Assembly (NCBI GenBank): GCA_016169945.1
Contig: JADLSH010000369.1
Span: 6,714,001-6,778,000 of the forward strand
Length of the DNA stretch: 64,000 nucleotides
Reading direction: 5' to 3'
Source: Trachythela sp. YZ-2020
Taxonomy: Eukaryota; Cnidaria; Anthozoa; Malacalcyonacea; Clavulariidae
The notes below the pieces were generated by a model. That model made no database searches and had not been told where the DNA came from. It worked only from the letters and a program-made list of their open reading frames with translations. Both the position numbers and the translations under genes were made by a program. The first letter of the stretch is position 1, and every line of letters begins with the position of its first letter. Below, in pieces: positions 63,986 through 64,000 of this stretch.

Positions 63986-64000
63986 AGTTGATCTCTAAGC

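Overview
This window is eukaryotic DNA, most likely from a marine invertebrate and probably a cnidarian. Its genes are split by GT-AG introns, it is AT-rich, and most of it is transposable-element debris: a BEL/Pao retrotransposon, CR1/L2-like LINEs (one with a 2A-like motif), a Penelope-like remnant, hAT-like and Mutator-like miniature elements, and an integrated Polinton/adintovirus-like element. The cnidarian assignment is inference from this repeat content and from the cysteine-cluster gene at 2.9-5.3 kb.

Layout. 1-5.7 kb: a foldback element with a 9-bp target duplication, then a three-exon gene for a cysteine-cluster protein of the kind linked to KDZ transposons, ending next to a palindromic MITE. 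5.7-15.2 kb: a compact virus-like element. One arm reads leftward (PolB N-terminal remnant, BRO-N/nuclease/zinc-finger protein, three small membrane proteins, a tail-collar protein, a 461-residue protein). The other arm reads rightward (two paralogous structural-type genes, chromodomain integrase, acidic protein, broken membrane-anchored protein, broken major capsid gene, start of a packaging ATPase). Both ends are truncated, so the DNA polymerase body, most of the ATPase and any terminal repeats are missing. 15.2-21.5 kb: nested non-autonomous DNA transposons, including a 1.6-kb Mutator-like foldback with a 10-bp target duplication. 21.5-27.9 kb: a nearly full-length BEL/Pao element on the minus strand, interrupted only by three isolated stop codons. 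28-33 kb: sparse repeat debris, a LINE fragment and the GIY-YIG end of a Penelope-like element followed by a decayed hammerhead-like motif.

34-64 kb: two copies of an SLC10/SBF-like transporter gene lie head to head, one minus (42.2 to 34.1 kb) and one plus (50.1 to 64.0 kb). They have identical exon boundaries, and the similarity extends into the promoters and introns, so this is an inverted gene duplication. Its centre, near 46.15 kb, holds several palindromes and a 282-bp repeat family that carries a complete type I hammerhead ribozyme motif (three copies, two of them in a tandem array at 48.3-48.9 kb). This resembles the retrozymes described in animals. The large introns of the plus-strand copy hold a CR1/L2-like LINE, itself interrupted by a second LINE in the opposite direction, by a MITE that targets CCTGG, and by a 12-bp minisatellite.

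The likely host genes are the transporter pair, perhaps the cysteine-cluster gene, and one short exon at 52.8-53.0 kb. The most unusual items are the hammerhead array, the virus-like element with its BRO-N/nuclease/zinc-finger fusion and phage-type tail-collar protein, and a MITE family with exact CCTGG target duplications, for one of which the empty site can be inferred from an interrupted LINE.
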